From NCBI GenBank assembly GCA_031287505.1, contig JAITSW010000105.1, positions 1-5,678 on the forward strand: DNA of 5,678 bases, given 5' to 3'. The translations under genes and the position numbers were made by a program. The notes under the pieces are model-generated. The model saw nothing but the letters and a program-made list of their open reading frames with translations. It was not told the origin of the DNA and made no database searches. Below, one piece after another: positions 5,654-5,678 of this stretch; positions within the stretch are counted from its first letter, which is position 1, and the number at the start of each line of letters is the position of its first letter. The stretch comes from Propionibacteriaceae bacterium. GTDB lineage: Bacteria; Actinomycetota; Actinomycetes; Propionibacteriales; Propionibacteriaceae.

Positions 5654-5678
5654 CAGCTTGTTTCGGATGTGGGACTGT

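Overview
The window looks like a chromosomal stretch of a mycothiol-producing, moderately GC-rich actinobacterium (order-level guess only). The clues are a C-terminal fragment of what reads as mycothione reductase, a DUF2510 membrane protein, a stand-alone LytR_C envelope protein and a Corynebacterium-like aspartokinase with an in-frame beta-subunit start. I cannot name the genus. I saw no insertion sequence, phage gene, CRISPR array, tRNA or rRNA.

Layout: bases 1-123 hold the last 40 codons of the mycothione reductase-like gene (+). A DUF2510 single-pass membrane protein follows (142-1173, +), probably from its own leaderless promoter. It overlaps by 11 bp a cytoplasmic glycerophosphodiester phosphodiesterase with a TTG start (1163-2026, +). 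A short gap holds a good -10 element (TACAAT) and a strong ribosome binding site for lysC, the aspartokinase (2059-3327, +, TTG start). Inside lysC an AGGAGG-GTG pair marks a probable second start for the regulatory beta subunit (2809-3327). A LytR_C-domain envelope protein follows 22 bp later (3350-3967, +, GTG start). A 169-bp convergent spacer contains a degenerate copy of the 3' end of that gene. The reverse strand then carries a K+/H+ antiporter of the CPA1 family with a C-terminal TrkA_C (RCK_C) domain (4137-5615, GTG start), with its promoter at the right edge.

How the genes relate: these are mostly housekeeping and envelope functions: thiol redox, phospholipid head-group recycling, entry to the aspartate amino-acid/diaminopimelate pathway, a wall-associated LytR_C protein and cation/proton homeostasis. 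lysC and the LytR_C gene probably form one transcript, which could link diaminopimelate supply for peptidoglycan to envelope assembly (inference). Four of the five complete genes use GTG or TTG starts, and the three with strong ribosome binding sites share the same 4-nt AGGAGG-to-start spacing.

I found no clearly new multi-gene system. The items most worth checking are the internal aspartokinase start, a nearly identical promoter/leader block shared by lysC and the antiporter, the decayed 3'-end duplication with an open frame after the stop codon, and an internal repeat in the phosphodiesterase.
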